64,000 bases of DNA from Neodiprion pinetum (lineage: Eukaryota; Arthropoda; Insecta; Hymenoptera; Diprionidae). The stretch lies in NCBI RefSeq assembly GCF_021155775.2, contig NC_060234.1, positions 40,173,026 through 40,237,025 on the forward strand, in the 5' to 3' direction. A model generated the notes under the pieces. It was not told where the DNA came from, did no database searches, and saw only the letters and a list, made by a program, of their open reading frames with translations. A program made the position numbers and the translations under genes. Below, in pieces: positions 25,424-38,160 of the stretch; within the stretch, counting starts at the first letter, position 1; each line of letters opens with the position of its first letter.

Positions 25424-27570
25424 CTCGAGGAATGACGCCTCTCCGATGCCTGGCCCAGGATTTCGTTTGCCACTGGTCCCGAGGCCTGATTATTTAGGCA
25501 GCGAATGTTTAATCGAAGCATTGTATCGCCGCTTGGCGCAGGCTGTCCGTTCGCTCGCTTCTCTTCCTCCGCCTCCACCTCCTTCTCTTCTGTTTCGTCG
25601 TCTTCCTCCTCATTCTCCCCCTCCTACTACTCGTCCTCTTCTGGTGCTTCTTCTTCTTCTTCTTTATTTGTTTGTTTATTTGTTTATTTGCTGGTGGCTG
25701 ATACCTCATTACCGCGACAGATCCAGCGATAAGCGCAGCGTTCCTGGAAACACACAATGCGCCCCTCCAACGGCCTCCGCCGTGCAGAACTCGGCCCTCC
25801 TACGTCTTTCCTCTCTCTCCGTCTAGCTTTCTTCCTTTGTCCGCCGCTCCTCTTTGCCGAGTATTCGTTCCTTACCACCGTGTCTGCGGGGAATTTGGCC
25901 AGATATCTTTGCTATGCTATCGAATGTATACAGCTTGGTAGAAAATTGGCGTATTGCTTTATTTGACTCAATTCGAATATCGCCGTCCTCTTTATCGGGC
26001 AACGATTCTGCGGCGCAGATCATCCAAAAATGTGACGCGAGATTTTGATCCTTGGGAATTTTATTCAATCCCAGTCCGTGTATTCTTCTGAATTCGATTT
26101 CAATTCTCGATACGTGTAGTGTTTGCTTACGGTTTAATCAAGCTTTCGATACGCATTCAATATCGTTACAAGCACGATTTTTGATCTTTGGTACTGTCTA
26201 AATTTATTGCGAAAATATCCAACATTTTTTCATCCAATTTCATTGAATGATTCTGTAGTATTTGTTTACGAATTCACGCTCAGATTTCAATCATTATCGA
26301 ATTTAATCGAAATTGAAATTCTTTTTGCAAATACGAATGATCATTGAACCATCGTGAAGGATTTCATTCCGATTTCTGTAGGAGATTTTCTTCTCGAATC
26401 AGATCTCGATAATATTAATTATCATTCAAACAATCGCAAGCTCAGTCATTTCTCAGTATAAACTTTATACCGGAGTAAAAACGTGGTAAGAACACAAGAA
26501 AAATCTCTAATGCTGACACAGTATTATCTGCGCGTATACTTTATGCCGACATTTTACCGAATCGGTCCCCGAATTTATTTCCTCCGATTCGAGTCACCGA
26601 TGCGTTGTTCGCAGGAATCGCGAAAGGAATTACATAAATCTTTATTAGCCCGCAGCCGTCGGACGTTTCGCGTGCATATTTCGGGGAAGAACAAAGTGTC
26701 CTTTGGAAGTCGCGTTTTCGCCCCGAAGGAAGACGAAGGAGCTCGCGGCCGATCCCGGTCCGCATTTTCTCTCCCATAGGTAAAGTCCCTTTTCCGCACG
26801 AAGTATGTAGCGGCTCCCGATCCAGGCCGTCCTAAGCTTTAGCGGGTGGATTCGCATAATGCTGACCACTTATTTACTGCGGTAGCTTTCGATGCTAATA
26901 TCGCCGCGAGCCATGCCGCGATCCCAGACAACAAGGGCCTCGTCGCCGGTTGGGTAAGTAGCTATAATAATGCCCGCGTTCCCTGTTCGGGGTCCAATTA
27001 CAACAGTTTTCGCACTCCGAGATTTATTCGCGGAAACGAGGAGCATACGTACGTGCCGGGGCCTTAATTAGTGTCACCGGTCTTTATGCTCGCCCGCGCT
27101 TCGACTGTTGAAACCCGGGCAAGAATTTCCGAAGGTGCGTGCACAGTGCCGTACGGATACGTGTCTCCCTGCATCGTGCGGAGGTATTTGCTTATTCATT
27201 TATTTATCCGGAATTTTTCAAACCCCGCTTCGTCGTATTTCGCGCATCCTTTTTCTCCGAGCCAGCAGCGCCGAACCCGCGCGGAAAGCAAAGAAATCAT
27301 TTGCATCGAAATGGCGAATGGCGTCGCGCGATTATAGCCCCCTCCGCCTCCGGCGGAAGTTCCTCCGAAGCCTTCGCGTAATAACCCCGCCGCCGTCGCC
27401 GCGGACGCGGCGATTTCCGCGTGGTCACGTGACGCCGGCGGGGGCAGAAACTCCTCCGCGATTCAAGGCTGCGGTCAACGCGATCCGGGGGAGAGTCGGA
27501 GGGACGTGGGATAGGACTGCGGTGTTTCGTTTAATTAGCATCGCGGTATCGGAAGACGAGAGGATAGCGA

Positions 27571-27610
27571 CCGCGGGGACGAGGGGGCGGAGGCGGGGGG
27601 GGGGGGGGGG
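27571..27610 (+). repeat. G-rich tract with G-quadruplex pattern
   Basis: Runs of GGGG, GGGGG and finally sixteen G (27595-27610) are separated by short spacers, satisfying the usual four-run G-quadruplex pattern on the plus strand. Whether it folds in vivo is unknown. Confidence 0.6.
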
Positions 27611-29640
27611 TGGTGAGGTTGGGGCAACAGACGGACGGACACGTTGACGAGGAGTCGGTGCTGCAGAAGCCATGCACGGAGTACAGAGGACTAATTAAAT
27701 AAATCCGGGAGCGGCTGACCGCGGTGAGGCCCCCCCAAGACTTATGCCGTCTCTGCGCAATGGTTGCGCTCTTTGCGTGGTCCATCGGTCTGTACCCTCT
27801 GCAACTCCGTCATTAATTCGTTTACCGAGAAGATGCGTTCTCTCTTAATTCGGGGAAAGAAAGGATGTTTTCGAATTGATATTCTATCGTTTTTACATAC
27901 CGTTATCTCGCTCGGAGTACAATATCGACGTCACGATGAATTTCGGGGATCGGAAGTCGGGATTGAGGTTTAGAAATATCCGGCGATTGTCTACGACGGT
28001 GTGGATTCGAATTCAATCTTCATCTCTGACACCCACCCACACCGATTTAGGATACCTAGGATTTTTGTACCGGAAAAAAAGAAGATACAATTTCAACCCG
28101 AGTTTCGTCGGTTGTCGAAGAAGATAAACCGAGATTCTATCCGTCAAACGGAAGCGATACTGTGTAACTATATGCGCGTACAGGGGCAATCAAATTTCTC
28201 AGCATTTGCACCGAGCAGCTGCAGCACTTGACCTTACTAGAATATTACTCACGCTCCTTTCTTCGCAGCTCATTAATTATTCATTCTTTTGCCGATCAGA
28301 TATTGTGTCAGTAAATCGTAATTAGCACCTATGTTTATCACGCCAGTTTACGTTAATCACTATTACATTATTTTTAGTTTCTTCTTCTCTGCTGTAGTCC
28401 TCAATTGTAATTTGGGATAATTATCCTATGCAAATTGGAACTTGATATCGATCGGAAAGAATGATTTTCTCGGTGAACGATGATCGTCATTCAAGTCGAA
28501 ATGACCTAATGACGTAATAAAATTTGACTTCAAATCGTCGAAATTTTTTTACAGATTTTCAAACACTGTAGCACGCCTGGAACAACTGTACGGAATCGGC
28601 ATCGGCTGCACGCGTTCGAGAATAAATAAAACAGAATTGGATGAATCGTTCTATCGAGCGAGCTGCGATAAGATAAGATATACGCACGCATACGAACGCG
28701 GCTGCAGCACGGCTCCGTAGCGTTTTCTGCCTGCAGATCGCTGTTCTGCAGATGCGGAGGAAGTCGTTTCAATTAGTAAACACAACGAGTATTGACGTGG
28801 CTCGAGATCGTTTCGCTGCTGAATAAGAAGTGTAGGAATAAAGGGAACGAAACAAGGCCAGAAGAAAAGGAGAAGCGTTCCGAAGCGTATAACAGAATAG
28901 ACGCGACGCGGCACGCAATTTCGCGCAACGGTTTATTCTAGTCGTTAGCCGGGACCGTGCGAATCGTCGACGGAATATCGGGGTTAAATCGCGACGCGCG
29001 GTTTGTCGATCTTTCGATAATAATCCGCCGGGTTAGCGTGGAAATTGATAGGATGGCGATGGGCGAAACGATACGTTACCTCTCTGGTTTTTTCACCACT
29101 CGATCCCGATCCTCGCGGACTCGGCTAGATATCCTGCCAGGATCGAAGGACCGCCGAGATCTACGAGCAGTATAACATCATCGCAGCTAGAAACAGCCAC
29201 CGCTTGTATCCAATCAATATCAAGTTTCTCGTCCGACGTTTCCTGCTCGTCTTCTCGCTCACGTTAGTTACGCTATACCAAAAAGATAAGAACCCAACGC
29301 TCTTCGCCGTTTAGCTAAATAGTTGTACACACCTCATACCTTTCTGCGGATCCGCGATCTTGCGGAGAACATATCGGATCGGTTTCTGGAAATTATGAAA
29401 TTCTGAAAAACGCATGAACAGCAATTCCTAGGTGCAATGTCGATACATTTCTCACCAAGGAATCACAGTATCTGAATTTCTAGTCAATCGGTATGGTACA
29501 TTCCGTTAGGCATGAAATTCGGTGTTTCCTTATTCCGCGATAATCGGTGTCCAAGCGCATCTGGTAGCGAAAGCTGTATATTCTGTGTGTAATCAAGTTT
29601 TCATCTGTATACCTATGCGCTCGGATTGTTTATTAATTTA

Positions 29641-29690
29641 GCTGACGTTTCGGTTAAATCAAGGTCGACCTTCTTCTGAGCCTATGAACA
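29641..29690 (-). mobile_element. Possible fragment of an interspersed repeat
   Basis: ACGTTTCGG followed about 20 bases later by CTTCTTCTGAG resembles a motif pair (read on the minus strand as CTCAGAAGAAG then CCGAAACGT) that I remember from the ends of retroelement copies in arthropod genomes. Neighbouring minus-strand frames (29,700-30,155) gave no reverse-transcriptase or nuclease motif that I could identify. Family assignment is uncertain. Confidence 0.25.
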
Positions 29691-31387
29691 AAGTTATACA
29701 TATACATAGATATAGTTTATTATCTGCAGTTAAAGACTACTTTACCATTTAACAGACTTACATATTTGTGGTTTTTGATCAAATCTCGCATTGACTCATC
29801 CGTGACAACCATTCAAACATTATATGAGCTGTCTATTCTGTAGTGGTAGTTACGAGCGTGAAATGGGCTTGGTTAGAAGTAGTTAGCCAGAGATTGGCAC
29901 TAAACACTGTCACGGAAGCCACATAGTCGGATCCTTAGCGCCGAGTTGGCGAACGTCTCGGCACGATGACTAACTGCTTGGACAAATTGAGCTTGGCATT
30001 AAGATACGTCGGTTGGTATTGAACCGGAATTGCATCTGTGTTCGAACGGTCCTCAGTTTCCCATGTACGTTAAACAGACAAAGTCTCTCTGCGGCAGCTG
30101 GTTTCTTCTCATCTTCAACGCGAGCTGTGTATCCCCTGCAGATAAAATTCTGCACGTATGCAAACGTTCGAAAGCTTTGTGCGTTAAAGTCTAGCTACCG
30201 TTCCCACATGCGAACCTCTGCAATATTCAACCGAATGTTTGCAGTGACGATAATCACGGGAAAGGTTGTAATTGAGGAGCGAGAAGAGCCGGTGAAGCAC
30301 ATTCGCAAGAGGCAAAATCGTTCCGGAGCTCCGAGACGAGGAAACCACGGCGGTATTTCGTGGCGCCTGCAGCCCCCCTGCAGGTTGGGTTACAAATGTT
30401 GGAGAATCTGCACCGATGGGGCTTACACGAAGGGGGCCCGGGTGGTGCGTGTGCGCGAGGACCCTGGCATACATAATTAATATTTAAAACAAGTAACGTC
30501 AGCGCCTGGATGTGCCTGCCAGCCTCCCTGCTTGCCTGCTTGCCCGGCTTGCACGAGTAGCGTGGCGCGTTTACTTAGCCCGGTTATGCGGTTCGTTGTC
30601 TTAACTTCTTCTCCTTCTCCTTCTTCCTTCTCCTTTTTCCCTGCTCCAACTCCGTGCAGCCCTATGCAAAGCACAAGAAACGCGTACCTACGTATACACA
30701 TGTCTGTTTACAAAAGGTAATTAGGAGGTTACCTTCCACCATAAACAAGTACCTTACTGTCTACCACGTTGCATTAATTTCCCATTCCCTCCCTCCTCTC
30801 TCATTGTCAGCCTTTCCTCGCTATTGATATTCGTAAAGTTATGTAGCCTTCCGCAGTCTATCTAGCTTTAGGTCTGTACATTTTTCAACGAAAATCGTAT
30901 AATTTTCAGTCTGCCATTCGTACATTATTGATGTGCCTCTTTCGATTCTAGGAAATTCGGTTCAAGTTTTTTTTACCAAATTTTCATTTGCTAGAAGTTC
31001 TGACGGAAACGTACAAACGGCTGGTAGCGCGCTTAAATAGTTGACCAAGGTCTAAGTTAAAAATTGAAACCCCAAGGCTGTAGTAGACCCCTGTTTCTAC
31101 AAAAAATTAAGATAAAAATTACACCATCTGCACGGGAGGTGAGATAAAGATTGCAAGTGAATTAACTTTATACTTGATCACGTCCGGGTTTGAAATTCAT
31201 TTCGGTAGTTCATGGACGCAACTTAACTTCGAGGAACGAAACGGAGTGAAGGCGAAAAAAAAAAACAATCGGACCGATCTCCTATACGAGGGATTCGGAA
31301 CGATAGATTTAACGGCGGGTATGATACGATTAGCCGGATAGATTTCTTCTCTTCTATTTTAATTATCCCAAGGTGTGCGAGGAAGGT

Positions 31388-31404
31388 GGGGGGGGGGGGG
31401 GGGG
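31388..31404 (+). repeat. Poly-G run (17)
   Basis: Seventeen consecutive G on the plus strand. Confidence 0.9.
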
Positions 31405-31693
31405 AAGATAAATGTCGATCGAATACGTGAACAGGGTTGCGGGACAACTTCCGTCGGCGGATACGTAGACCCGTACAATCGGTTCGGAATACGATTCGAG
31501 ATAAGGAGGATGGTTAATTCGGATAGCGCGTTACAGCGGTAGAAGTGAATCGCGGTGTAGTTGAACATCTTGGAAACGGGGGCCGGGTGGAGCATATCTA
31601 TTGAGTTATGTGTCGGCGTCCGTCGCGTAGAAAATAATAAATAAATATCGTTTGCCGCGGAGACGCCCATACTTTAATAACCAAGAGCCAAAA

Positions 31694-32104
31694 TATAAAT
31701 AAGCCCGGGCGGCGGGGCGGCGGCGGGGGCCGGACGAGGAGAGTGGAAAAAGGACCAAGACGCGCTCCCGGCTTCGGAAAGTTCGATTAGAGTTTTTGTT
31801 CGGGACTCACCGGCGCTCGCATATCCCGTCCTCGTCGCGCGCCCAAGCGTCAATGCGCCACCCCTCTTCCTCGGGGGCCTTAACCGAGAGAGAGTCGATT
31901 TTTTCTCGCTTGTCTTCGATCCACGTGATGCATTGCCCGCGCCGCGTTCGGGTCTTGCAGCAGCAGCAGCAGCAGCAGCAGCAACGGTGCACGGAGCGGC
32001 CGAACGGGCCCCGCGAGTCTCGGTCCCAAATTTTCGGCACTAATTTAACCGTAAAATTTCTCTCGCCGGTGCGCGGTGACGTCAGCGCGTGCGCGCGCGC
32101 GCAT
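31694..32104 (+). promoter_or_regulatory. GC-rich promoter-like segment
   Basis: A TATAAATA box (31694-31701) is followed by a very GC-rich stretch, then a CAG repeat (31957-31984). After that come a full CRE TGACGTCA (32077-32084) and 20 bases of strictly alternating purine-pyrimidine sequence, mostly GC (32085-32104), of the type that can adopt Z-DNA. These elements together are promoter-like. I see no initiator at the expected distance and no gene start downstream, so this is only a candidate. Confidence 0.2.
31957..31984 (+). repeat. (CAG)n microsatellite
   Basis: Nine CAG units. The plus-strand frame across it encodes polyglutamine and the minus strand polycysteine, but neither lies in a convincing gene. 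Confidence 0.9.
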
Positions 32105-33394
32105 CAAAACCCTGCAATCTTTAACTCTGTTAAGAAATTCTCGCACTCCGCGCATCGTCTCTAATATTATTTCGAGGCTCGCTGACAGGCCTCCGAGTCC
32201 GAAGTTCCCGAGGTCCCGAGGTCTCGAGGTCGCTTTTGGGCGTGGTAACCTGGGCCGCAGTCTCTCTACCTGCCCTATGCCTTCGCTTTTACCCAGAGTA
32301 TACCCGAACACTGCATGAGAAGTCGACGGAGTTTCTCACTCCGGCCCCTTATACTCGGGTCCTCTATTTTTTTCCCTCCGGTCCTATAGAGGGGTGTACA
32401 AAACCAGCCCTGTCCGCCCCGGACTACCCCCAGAACCATTGTCTTCGTCCCGGCAACAACTATTCTTCCTTTAAATTAAACCCCAGGGCGATACGCGGAA
32501 ATGGAGGAGTAGTATCGCCTCTAACTACCGGCTGCGATGCTCGAGGGTCTCATCGGTGATCGATTTGCGCGGGTCATTAACGGATTTTGAAGGATTAAAT
32601 TTCAGTGACTGCGGATCTGCTGAAATTGAATTTCTATGCATACGCAAATGCGTAATCTAGATCTCACCGGATATCGAAGGGGTATCGAACTAATCGTACG
32701 AGAGCTTCTCTCGCAATCGGTTGATATAAGGTACCGCGGAAAAAATTCCCGTGGATTATACCAAGGTCTAAAAAGTTGCAAGGCAATATCTTCGATTATT
32801 CACCCACGATGACACATCCGGTAAACAACCGCGCGCTGGAGGCGGGTTTATTAAGAAACGGCGGTACTGAGGAATTTTCCGAAGTAACAATGCTCTATAA
32901 AGCAGGAACGATAATACCGCGCGATGTTCGAGCTCGGCAACAAGTCTCGTACACCCGAGGACAATATCCCGTCGGTCGGGTGCTGGTATAACGCTATAAT
33001 ACGTGCGCTGCAGACTTCCGTGTCTCGTTTGCGGATGTGTTATTCTTGCGTCGTGTGCACGGGTATTTACCGCTGCGCGGCTGCGCTTGCGGGGGCTGAG
33101 AAGCGGAAAACGTTTCGCCCTCGGCTCGTTGCGGCGACAGTTCAAGATGGCCCTGCGCTAACGAGAGATTATCTCGAGTTCGCCTACCGGGAAGATAAGC
33201 CGCGCAATCGCGGATGAGACACACGAGCGAATAACGCGGGACACGCGGGGTCAGCCGGCGTAAGGCCCTTGATTGAATCGGCACATTTGACCCTAGGATC
33301 GACGCCCTTTGCCGGAAATAAATTCGCGCGTCAATCGGTGTGTGATTCTACTGATAATAATAAGATAATAATAATTCTACTCTGATTCTTATCG

Positions 33395-33436
33395 CTAATG
33401 AAATTCCTTATTTCTCTTTTTATGTTGCAGGTAAGG
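33395..33436 (+). promoter_or_regulatory. Candidate recursive splice site 2
   Basis: A CTAAT branch-point-like motif (33395-33399) stands 32 bases before the AG. Between them is a pyrimidine tract, and TTGCAG (33425-33430) passes directly into GTAAGG (33431-33436). Acceptor and donor are both close to consensus and share one junction. Of the three sites of this kind in the window this has the best branch-point spacing. Function is inferred from the layout only. Confidence 0.45.
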
Positions 33437-34018
33437 CGATCAAAGCTGCAGTATACATATATAATCGACGGGTATAACTCAGCGTAAGGTCGAATCGATT
33501 CTTGGCGTTGCAAAGCCGTTCGGCTGCGGTATCTGCGCATGTCCGAACGTCGGTAGTCTCGGTAAGTGATAAAGCGTTACATTTTCCTTAATTATAAATA
33601 ATCGGCCGGTCGAGTTGCGCGTTCGACGGTTCTCGATGCTGCTCGCATTGCGCAGAGGCGCCGCAGCGAGGCATGAGCTTGAGCCAAAATGACAAACAGG
33701 TCGATACCGACAAATAAATTAACAGAGTCCGGTGGGCAGGTATATAAGAGCTGGTCACTGCAGGGCGGTGCGAAAGCGCCACGGCATCAGACTCGCGCTC
33801 GAATAATTTGTCGGGCTAACGAGCCGAGCGCTAATTTCAAAAGTAATGAATGAATTCCTTGAAACTTGTCACCAGGTACACGTATAACGTTCGACTCCTC
33901 GTTTTTCACCCCGTTGTGGTACATATACATATACATATATGCAGACATATTTTTTTTCCTCCTGCCCTTATATCGCTCTCGCTATCTCCGGACTCTGTTT
34001 TTACCTTTTGCGCTCGAT

Positions 34019-34032
34019 CCCCCCCCCCCCCC
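34019..34032 (+). repeat. Poly-C run (14)
   Basis: Fourteen consecutive C, the only long C run on the plus strand against several G runs. Confidence 0.9.
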
Positions 34033-35244
34033 GGACCCAACACCCGTCGATTTCCTCTCGCTCAGCGTCCCAGCGACACGCATAGGAAAGCCAGAAAGAA
34101 AGGATGTAGGACCTCGTTATGTAACTTAAGCTAAATTCCGGGTCTTCGCTTCGTCGAGCGCGCCGGGAGAGTAATAATTTCTATGATTGCGCCCTAATAA
34201 CAGCCGCGTTATACGTCTTCGGTCCCGAGGGTCAGACGTACCCGGTCGCCTTCACTAATGCCGAACTAATGCCGATCGCGCTAATGCACCCATGCAACCG
34301 ACAGCCGCGGCGCTGTGTCGCCAGACTCACAACCACAGGGCAATCCGGCCGCCCGCGATTAACTCTTACTTTATACCTCTGCTACCTAACGGCCGTTACA
34401 TACCTGTTCCGGGTACCACCGGGCACCCGTCCTCCTCGGGCCGTCACTGCCTCGGGTAGGGCAGCCTACTGTGTAATTATCCTTAGTGGGGTCCTTCGGT
34501 TTTGAGCCTCGAGAACGCGGCCGCGCCGAGTCATCCGTGCGCTTTGGGCCCGTCGCTCTGTTTCCCTTCGGAATCTCAACTCCTGCGGGAACAAGAGGCA
34601 CAACCGTTGCGTAGAAACATCTCACAAGTATTACGATCCAAGGTCGAGTCGCAAAATTTGCGGCTCAAATTTTAAGTACAGATTCCAGTTCCCTTGTCAA
34701 ACCCTCTCAGCCACGTTTCCACGTCCTGCTTTTGACGAGTATAATGAATAACGAAAGGCGACACGGAAGACAGATGGATTGCGTAAAAGGAGACCGTGCG
34801 GCTGTGATGAATTCCATGATTAAAAGAGAATACGGGGCTAGTTTGTTCGTTGTTCTTTGGGTCCGTGTAACGGGTAAAGAGAAAAGGTATGGCCGTGGCT
34901 GGGCGAGCGCATAATTCGTTACTTGGTCTGGCTACTGATGGTAAAAAAGCAGAAGGCTATCGGGCAGGGCGGTTAAGAACGATGACTGGTCAGAGGGTCG
35001 GAGAAGTGGAGAGGAAAGGGGAGACGGTGAGGTGGAAAGGGGAAGGGGGAGTATAGTGGTGCCACGGTATACTTAGCATTTTGCCTCACCTTCAAATGAT
35101 TATGATTAGCCGCCATTCCTGGGAATGAGTCGATTAAGCGTGGAATACCGACTGAATTCGTCTTTGAGTGCTTTTCGTTCAATTGACTCGAAATATTTAT
35201 TACTATACACGCGCGGGTAACCGCGTACGGTATATTCGACGTGA

Positions 35245-35328
35245 CAAAAGAAAAAAAAAACGAAAAATAAGTGAATAAATTAAAAAAAAATAAAACGAGT
35301 AAGTAACAAAGAAAGAAAAAAGAAAAGT
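35245..35328 (+). repeat. A-rich low-complexity tract
   Basis: Over about 80 bases nearly all positions are A, with scattered G and T. The phenylalanine-rich minus-strand frame here is a by-product. Confidence 0.8.
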
Positions 35329-37316
35329 CTTCCTCTCTTTCCCTACCTTTTTTTCTTGACTCGCTCTTCATCCCGCCGCACGGACTCGTATATTACGACT
35401 TTGAACACCGCGAGCCAAACCCAGATGCGAGAAAATTTGCTGCGGTTGCTCATGCGGCGGTACTTATACCCACCGAGTCGGTAAATAACCTTTTGCCATG
35501 ATGGCATGACGCCTGGCTGAGGGAGATTGCCACCTGACGAGCATCGGCGGTGCCTAAAAGCATCAGCCGAATGGATGATACGAGATACGGATTTGAGCGA
35601 TCGGAGTTTCGAGTTCAAATTTCTCGGGTATCCAGTGAAATTTCATAAAATAGAAAACTCGCACGACTTCGGACGGTTATTTTTCTCTCTACTTGAATCA
35701 GGGTTAGGCGGGCTCCGTTTGGGCGAGTTTTTAAGGGGGTGAAAGAACCGAGCTGTGCATAAGGTGCACACCTACGATTGTTTTTCGAGATACAGTCGAA
35801 GGAGCGCGAGTCTCCCTTCGCCACCGAGGAAAAGAAAGTGCCTTTAACGGGTAAAAGATGGAGGAAGGCACTGCAGGAAGGTCTAATTGTGAGACTGGAG
35901 CCCCATTACAGGGCTCAAAATTACAGGGCTCAGCCCCGACCGTCCATAGATGCTGGCGCGCTTCTTGGGCTCTGTTCGGCCCCGACCCAACCCGGCATTC
36001 CGAGAACATGGCCTCCTCATTATGCCATATTTTTCGTTACGTCATTTCACTTCTCGCCCCGCACACCTTACGGTCCGAATTTTCCTCTCCTCCCGGGCCG
36101 CGGCTCTCGTCGACTGCCATTTTTATCCGCGATAATTATCACTCCTCCTAATGCATAATCATACGCTCTTCCTTCACCCGAAGAGACTTTCTAGGCAATA
36201 TCGGCGAATGCGAAACCCTCCGAACGTCGCGCGTATTAGCTGCTGAAAACCAGTTGTGCGCGAGTGGGACTAATTGGGTAAGCGAGCGTCAAGTGAAACG
36301 AAATCTTACAGTGGCCGTAAATCATTGCGAGCCTGCGAGGTAACAAGGCTGCACCTCGTGCCGCAGGACCTACCCTTCTCGTCCTGTAAGCGTGAAACTA
36401 ACGTCCTTGCCGTTCTCGCGACTACTTACCGAGCTGCGTTATACGCGGTTGATTGGATCGAGAAGCGATAATTGACGCGGTGTAGTCGCATTTCGGCAAT
36501 CGATTTTACACGGTGTCGCAACTTGGACGTTCCAACCCCGTGAAGAGTCCTTTTTCGCCCCGTCTGTCGTCGAAAAGCGATAGAGAAATGTCACCCACGT
36601 CGTTTCGGTAGCGGAACGGCCGGATCGTGAGTCGGTCGAAGACTGGGGCGGCCGTATAATATCACCGAGAAGTGTGAGCACGGCATTTTTACCCCGCGTT
36701 CCATAACTGGGCTCGATCTGTCATCGGGACCGTCCCTTTCCATTCGGGGACTATTAATCAGACCGTCGGACCGAGCCAAAGTCCCTTTTTCCACCCTCTG
36801 TGAGGGACACCGACAAAGGGAACTTGGAAAACAGAATCGACCGCTACCTCGCGTCAGCTTAATTCTTCGACGACAGGATATTGAATAGGAACGTTCTAAA
36901 ATTGTTTTCATCAAAATTGCGATCCGCGATACGCCGAACATATGGATCTTCGCTAAAAGTAACGGAATACCTAGCGATATTGAAATCTGGTTTTCAAGAC
37001 GCGCTGCGGATTGCGTATTGAAAAAGTGAATAAAAATTTTACCACCGTACCCAGCACCGTACCAAATTTGAATTTTTCTTCCATTCTCCTCAGGTCGACC
37101 GAAAATTGGGCGCTCGCATTAAACCTGAGGGGCTTTCCGCTTTGTGGCGCCTCCATTTCGCGGCGGGTTCACCGAATGTACCACCGCGCGGTACTCGGTC
37201 GTCATTAAATATGGCGTTGTAGGTTCGTTGGTTCTTCGGGCGCGCGAGAGGACGTGGCGTAATTTCGGGCATAAAATTTTTTACACATCTTTTTTCCCTT
37301 ACCTCGCCCTCTCCCT

Positions 37317-37340
37317 TCTCTCTCTCTCTCTCGCGCGCGT
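37317..37340. repeat. (TC)n then (CG)n tract
   Basis: TC dinucleotides change to alternating CG at the 3' end. Confidence 0.8.
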
Positions 37341-38139
37341 ATAATACCTTACATGTAAGCCACAAAATATAATAATTTTTACGGTACACGATGTATATAC
37401 AATGTACATCCATGTGTACACCTTAAAAAGGTGTATATAATGCGCGGTGCTCACGAATCGCCGCATGATAATGCATCCCGGTAAAACCGAAATGTCATTC
37501 GAGGTAGGAAACCGATAGACCACTGTGATGATACTTCTTATTCAGCGGTTGAGTAAAAACTGCGCCATTGCGTACTACGGTTTTAGACCGGATTACGAGG
37601 CTCGCCTATTGAATTTTTCCGGGGAATAATAATACCGAAATTGCTTTACTATGCCGGGGCAAGGTTTCTTCGAAGCCAAGTGGCTGAGCCAAATCGCGTG
37701 CGCAATGGACTGAGCTCAAAAATGCTGAAGGCCCTGCAAGCTGGGATCCGATACGAGCTCTGATCTTATCGACTTTCTTATTTCTCGAAGAGCGGCTGCA
37801 GTCGCTTCCTATCTCCTGGAAAACACCCGAAATTCCAAAATCTCCGACATTTTTTGGTACCCCGTAGAGTCGGAGGCGGAGGCGATACTCGAGAGCGGCT
37901 GAAAGTCATCGAGCAGCTCGTCAGACGCCATCGGTTCCACCACCACAGGTAAGGGATCGGTGGATGTGGAGGATGCCACGGGCTGGTCCAGGGATCGAGA
38001 AACGTACACGAATCGCCTCTCAGTGTTTTTGTTGGCATCGGCCGTCGTTGCGGGACCTTAGGTCCACAATGGTTGTTGACACGGCTGTGTATAGAGGATC
38101 GTGGCCCGATCGGTGGGACCTGCAGGGGTGCGAGCGGTC

Positions 38140-38160
38140 CCCATTGTAGACCACAATGGG
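38140..38160. repeat. Perfect 8-bp stem hairpin
   Basis: CCCATTGT and ACAATGGG face each other across five bases. Two further copies of ACAATGG or CATTGT lie within 100 bases (about 38068 and 38164), suggesting a small local duplication. Confidence 0.6.

Larger units (their letters stand above)
22979..33390. other. Non-coding block, intron-like
   Basis: No exon recognised. Simple repeats include CAA (24825-24850), four copies of the 8-mer CGTTCCGY (25392-25423), a TTC/TTTA pyrimidine stretch (25640-25692) and a G-rich tract (27571-27610). Segment 26,080-26,470 is AT-rich without any clear feature. A repeat-like fragment lies at 29641-29690 and a GC-rich, promoter-like segment at 31694-32104. 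A 17-base G run is at 31388-31404. Confidence 0.55.

Noticed and set aside
27108..27647. 179-codon plus-strand frame
   Set aside because: Low-complexity GC-rich sequence ending in the G tract; the glycine run is the poly-G.
33741..33790. TATATAAG core promoter
   Set aside because: The nearest TCA start-like motif is about 45 bases away rather than about 30, and no gene follows.
37931..37955. CAGGTAAG as a fourth recursive splice site
   Set aside because: The donor half is good, but the upstream 20 bases are not a pyrimidine tract and no branch-like motif is well placed.
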